This document shows positions 27,639 to 31,115 of a stretch of 31,115 bases of DNA, in pieces. Position 1 is the first letter of the stretch; the number at the start of each line of letters is the position of its first letter. The DNA is from Isotricha intestinalis (taxonomy: Eukaryota > Ciliophora > Litostomatea > Vestibuliferida > Isotrichidae). The translations under genes were made by a program, and so were the position numbers. A model generated the notes under the pieces. The model saw only the letters and a list, made by a program, of their open reading frames with translations. It did no database searches and had not been told where the DNA came from. The stretch covers positions 1 through 31,115 of the forward strand of contig JAJJLU010000566.1 in assembly GCA_023807065.1 (NCBI GenBank). The letters are read 5' to 3'.

Positions 27639-30314
27639 TTATGCTTTTTTATTTAAAACAACAGCTTGTGCAGCGGCTAATCTAGCAATAGGTATTCTGA
27701 AAGGAGAGCAAGAAACATAATCGAGTCCAATTTTATCAGCAAATTGAATAGATTTTGGATCTCCTCCATGTTCACCACAAATACCACATTTCAAATCTTT
27801 TTGAACAGCTTTTCCTTTTTGAGTAGCCATTTGGATGAATTGACCTACACCTTCAGTATCTAAAACAGAGAATGGATCAGAATCTAAAATACCTAATTTT
27901 TTATAAGTATCATGATAAGTGAAATCATCTCTTGAAATACCGAATGTTGTTTGAGTTAAATCATTAGTACCAAATGAGAAGAAATGAGCTAATTCAGCTA
28001 ATTCATCAGCAACTATTGCTGCTCTTGGTAATTCAATCATTGTTCCGAAAGTGTATGGAATTTTTACTTTATGTTCATCTTCAAGTTTCTTTTGTTCTTT
28101 ATCTAAGATATCTTTCATTATTTGTAATTCTTTCTTGCTCATTGCTAATGGAATCATAATATGTGGAAATACTTTTACACCTGCTTTTGTTTGATTTAAT
28201 GCTGCAGTGAATATTGCTCTTCCTTGCATTTCAGTTATTTCTGGTCTTGAAATTCCAAGTCTACATCCTCTGTTTCCAAGCATTGGATTTAATTCATGTA
28301 AAGTTGTTGCTCTGTTCTTTATTACTTCTGGTGATACTCCAATTTCTTTTGCAAGAGTATTAATATCATCATCTGTTTTTGGTAAAAATTCATGAAGTGG
28401 AGGATCGAGAAGTCTTATTGTAACTGGTAATCCATCCATTATTTTGAAAAGAGCTTCAAAATCTTGAGTTTGATATGGGAGAAGTTCAGCTAAAGCTTTT
28501 TTCTTTTCTTCATCAGTTTCAGCGACAATCATTTTTCTAATTGAAATAATTTTCTTTGGATCGAAGAACATATGTTCAGTTCTTACAAGACCAATACCTT
28601 CAGCTCCGAAATCTCTTGCTTGTTGAGCATCTTTTGGTGTTTCAGCATTGGCTTCTACTTTAAGATGTCTGATTTCATCAGCCCATTTCATTACAGTTTC
28701 AAAATCTCCAGAAATACTTGGTTCAATAGTTGGTACTTTACCATTATAAACTTCTCCAGTATCTCCTGAAATAGAAATCCAATCTCCTTCTTTCAAATTG
28801 TATTTATCTCCGAATTTAACAGTTTTTTTATCGAAGTCAATAACCATATCACCAGCACCAGTAATACAAGGTGCACCCATTCCTCTTGCAACGACAGCAG
28901 CATGACTAGTCATACCTCCTCTGGCAGTGACGACACCTTTAGCAACATGCATACCTGTAATATCATCAGGAGAGGTTTCTTCTCTTAAAAGAATAACAGG
29001 ACCATCTTTGCATTTAATAGCAGCATCATGAGCGTTGAAGACAATTGTACCACAAGCTGCACCTGGAGAAGCAGGAAGACCTCTAATCATAGTTTCTTTT
29101 GGAGCTTTGGGATCAATTTGAGGATGAAGTAATTGATTAATGGCTTTAGCATCTACTAAAGTAAGTGCTTTTTCTTTATCAACAATTCCTTCACTGACTA
29201 AATCAGCGGCAATTTTAACAGCAGCTTTAGCAGTTCTTTTACCACTTCTTTGTTGAAGAAGATATAATTTACCTTCTTGAATAGTAAATTCAATATCTTG
29301 CATATCTTTATAATGTTTTTCTAATTTATCTCTAATACCATCTAATTGTTTATATAATTCAGGCATTGCTTCTTCCATACAAGGTAAATCAGAATGTTGA
29401 GCAGCTTTACCTTCTTTAGAAATTTGTTGAGGTGTTCTAATACCAGCAACGACATCTTCACCTTGAGCATTCATTAAATATTCACCATAGAAAATCTTAT
29501 CTCCAGTAGCAGGATTTCTAGTGAAAGCAACACCAGTTGCAGATTTAGGTCCCATATTACCGAAGACCATAGATACAACATTAACTGCAGTACCCCAAGT
29601 ATGTGGAATATCATTTAAATTTCTATATGTTATTGCTCTTTCATTATTCCATGAACCAAAGACAGCATGAACTGCAGCTTTTAATTGTTCTTTTACATCT
29701 TGTTCAAATTCTTTTCCTACTCTTTGTTTTACCATTGCTTTATAATTATTAACAACTTCTTTTAAATCTTCAGCAGTAAGATCATAATCTAATTTAACAC
29801 CTTTTTTTTCTTTTTGAGCAGCTAGTATTTTTTCAAATTCAGAATGTGGAACACCCATACAAATATCAGCATACATTTGCATGAATCTTCTATAAGAATC
29901 ATAAGCAAATCTTTCATTATTGGATTTTTTAATAAGTCCTTGAAGAGTTTGATCGTTTAATCCAAGATTAAGAATAGTATCCATCATTCCAGGCATAGAG
30001 ACTCTAGCACCAGATCTAATAGAGACTAAAAGAGGATTTTCAACATCACCGAATTTCATTCCAACATCCTTTTCTACTTTTTCAATGGCTTTGTCAACTT
30101 GATCCCAAAGATCTTTTGGGTAAGTGTGATTGTGGTCATAGTAGTATGTGCATACTTCAGTTGTGATAGTAAAACCAGGTGGTACTGGAACTCCTATTGA
30201 AGTCATTTCTGCAAGACCAACTCCTTTTCCTCCTAAGAGGTTCTTCATTGTGTTGTTACCTTCTGAATATCCATTTCCATAGGAATATACCCATTTTTTA
30301 CCTTCGTCGCTCAT
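27639..30314 (-). CDS. PPDK: Pyruvate, phosphate dikinase
   Basis: An 891-residue enzyme interconverting PEP, AMP and PPi with pyruvate, ATP and Pi. In anaerobic protists it works in PPi-based glycolysis, raising ATP yield over pyruvate kinase. Seen directly: the N-terminal ATP-grasp start GGKGVGLAEMTSIGVPVPPG (28-47), ISRSGA-like SIRSGARVSMPGMMDT (98-113), the swivelling phosphohistidine domain with GGMTSHAAVVARG (466-478; catalytic His471), and the C-terminal PEP/pyruvate barrel with GIGLVRTEHMFF, MLGNRGCRLG, SFGTNDLTQ and CGICGEHGG (catalytic Cys846). Length matches the single-chain family. No targeting peptide or peroxisomal tail (ends NKKA) is seen, so it is probably cytosolic. Its coding sequence is clearly richer in G+C and poorer in Asn than its neighbours, suggesting high expression or acquisition from bacteria. 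Stop is TAA. Confidence 0.97.
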   Translation of the reverse strand: MSDEGKKWVYSYGNGYSEGNNTMKNLLGGKGVGLAEMTSIGVPVPPGFTITTEVCTYYYDHNHTYPKDLWDQVDKAIEKVEKDVGMKFGDVENPLLVSIRSGARVSMPGMMDTILNLGLNDQTLQGLIKKSNNERFAYDSYRRFMQMYADICMGVPHSEFEKILAAQKEKKGVKLDYDLTAEDLKEVVNNYKAMVKQRVGKEFEQDVKEQLKAAVHAVFGSWNNERAITYRNLNDIPHTWGTAVNVVSMVFGNMGPKSATGVAFTRNPATGDKIFYGEYLMNAQGEDVVAGIRTPQQISKEGKAAQHSDLPCMEEAMPELYKQLDGIRDKLEKHYKDMQDIEFTIQEGKLYLLQQRSGKRTAKAAVKIAADLVSEGIVDKEKALTLVDAKAINQLLHPQIDPKAPKETMIRGLPASPGAACGTIVFNAHDAAIKCKDGPVILLREETSPDDITGMHVAKGVVTARGGMTSHAAVVARGMGAPCITGAGDMVIDFDKKTVKFGDKYNLKEGDWISISGDTGEVYNGKVPTIEPSISGDFETVMKWADEIRHLKVEANAETPKDAQQARDFGAEGIGLVRTEHMFFDPKKIISIRKMIVAETDEEKKKALAELLPYQTQDFEALFKIMDGLPVTIRLLDPPLHEFLPKTDDDINTLAKEIGVSPEVIKNRATTLHELNPMLGNRGCRLGISRPEITEMQGRAIFTAALNQTKAGVKVFPHIMIPLAMSKKELQIMKDILDKEQKKLEDEHKVKIPYTFGTMIELPRAAIVADELAELAHFFSFGTNDLTQTTFGISRDDFTYHDTYKKLGILDSDPFSVLDTEGVGQFIQMATQKGKAVQKDLKCGICGEHGGDPKSIQFADKIGLDYVSCSPFRIPIARLAAAQAVVLNKKA

Positions 30315-31090
30315 TTTTTTTATATATATTTTTTATTTTTTGCAATCTTGGTTATATATTTTTTGTTATAGGAGAATTTTATTTTTTTATTTATATTAAC
30401 TTCAGAATTTTATATTTTTTTTTTGAAAGTGGTGTTCGGAATAATTTTTTTTTATTTTTAATTTTTTTTTTAGGTTATAAAAACTTTTTTTAGAGGGTTT
30501 TTAAATTAATTCATTAGGTGAATATAAGGCGTTTTGGGGTTTGAATAAAGAAGAAATAATATTAAATCAAAATTTATTTTTGAATTTTTAATGAAATATA
30601 ATTTTATTATTTAAAAAAGGAAATTATTACTTAAATTACATTATTATACTGTTTGATATTAGTGATATATAAATTAAAATAATAATTATTTTGTTAAAAT
30701 TGTTATTTCGTTTATTTATTTGTAATTTGATTTTGCATTTTGAAATTTATTAAACAACATATTTGATAAAATAAATAAATAAAAATATTTATCAAATTAG
30801 TTTAAAAATAATAAAAGTTAGTAAAATAATGTTTAGGTATGAACAATATTATCTAATATTTTAGAATTCTATTTCAAAAAAAAAAAAATCAAAATTTCTT
30901 ATTTCATATCATTTGTTTGCACTAAGAAATAATTAATTTATTTTTTCATAAATTGTTTAAAAAATTCAAAAAAAATAATAAAAATTAAATAATTAATTTA
31001 TAAAACAAGAGAAAATTCATTAAAAAGATATTTTTATATCAAAAACATTTATTTTTCAATTTAGAATTTAATTGAGTTTATAATTATCAT
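30315..31090. other. Subtelomeric region and PPDK upstream flank
   Basis: The first about 150 bp left of the gap are T-rich on the plus strand, that is, A-rich in PPDK mRNA sense, and should hold its leader and promoter. A patch at 30487-30545 (with AGAGGGTTTTT and AAGGCGTTTTGGGGTTTG) is unusually G-rich. From about 30550 to 31090 it is A/T-rich without open frames, like a short non-coding subtelomere. Confidence 0.55.
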
Positions 31091-31115
31091 GGGGATGGGG
31101 GATTGGGGATTGGGG
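31091..31115 (+). repeat. Telomeric repeats (ATTGGGG)n at the chromosome end
   Basis: Reading outward: GGGG, AT, GGGGG, ATT, GGGG, ATT, GGGG. The two distal units are exact ATTGGGG heptamers; the proximal units are degenerate. The G-rich strand points to the window end, as telomeric G-strands do. Four tracts of four or more G in a row occur nowhere else in this A+T-rich window. The unit differs from TTGGGG of Tetrahymena by one inserted A. The truncated length is expected if the assembly trimmed it. Confidence 0.85.

Noticed and set aside
27974..28769. Three plus-strand frames inside PPDK
   Set aside because: Antisense shadows of a highly conserved enzyme.
1..31115. Origin from an A+T-rich anaerobic gut fungus
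   Set aside because: Fungal telomeres are not of this type, tiny 26-29-nt introns are not expected, and PPDK plus ciliate-like AGC kinase fit a ciliate better.
1..31115. CRISPR array, insertion sequence or prophage
   Set aside because: No regularly spaced direct repeats, transposase or phage gene is present, and the genes are eukaryotic.

Overview
The window is strongly A+T-rich, gene-dense eukaryotic DNA that reads as a near-complete macronuclear chromosome end from a ciliate. The evidence is as follows. The right end finishes in G-rich repeats (31091-31115) built on an ATTGGGG heptamer (C-strand CCCCAAT), oriented as a chromosome end should be. Coding density is high with gaps often of about 50-450 bp. 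At least one gene (SEC24) needs a 26-nt intron to be complete, and a second small gene needs a similar one. Proteins are rich in Asn, Lys and Ile, and one kinase resembles the AGC kinases that ciliates have in number. Stops are TAA in 14 of 16 genes and TGA in two, with no TAG, and conserved proteins are full length, so the nuclear code is standard. The standard code, the extreme A+T content and a PPDK gene suggest an anaerobic ciliate such as a rumen or gut litostome. The class is inference, not proof. No telomere is seen at the left end.

Layout, left to right. RNA 3'-phosphate cyclase (272-1462, +) converges on an ER-type DnaJ protein related to DNAJC16 (1547-3481, -). A small unknown gene (3619-4245, -) diverges, across only 54 bp, from a Trm9-type tRNA wobble-uridine methyltransferase (4300-5112, +). 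A coiled-coil protein (5209-7104, -) and a small intron-containing gene (7419-7876, -) follow, then ribosomal protein eL30 (8271-8594, +). Next come an unknown protein (8903-9892, -) and an F-box-like protein (10233-11876, -) with a possible frame-shifted C-terminal extension. Two convergent genes for secreted or surface proteins (12037-14169, + and 14340-17441, -) are followed by an Asn/Lys-rich coiled-coil protein (17540-19303, -). This diverges from COPII SEC24 (19732-22301, +) across a region carrying an AAGATTA inverted-repeat cluster.

After a 1.25-kb gap with no recognisable gene lie an AGC-type protein kinase (23555-25450, +) and the APC/C subunit CDC16/APC6 (25543-27189, +). Pyruvate, phosphate dikinase (27639-30314, -) comes last, followed by about 780 bp of subtelomeric DNA and the telomere.

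The genes do not form an operon or an obvious pathway. They are mostly housekeeping functions (RNA processing, translation, secretion, cell cycle, glycolysis) mixed with lineage-specific proteins. No CRISPR array, tRNA, rRNA, transposon or virus was recognised. The most informative signals are the telomere, the tiny introns, the AAGATTA cluster, the F-box frame break and the unexplained 22.3-23.6 kb gap.
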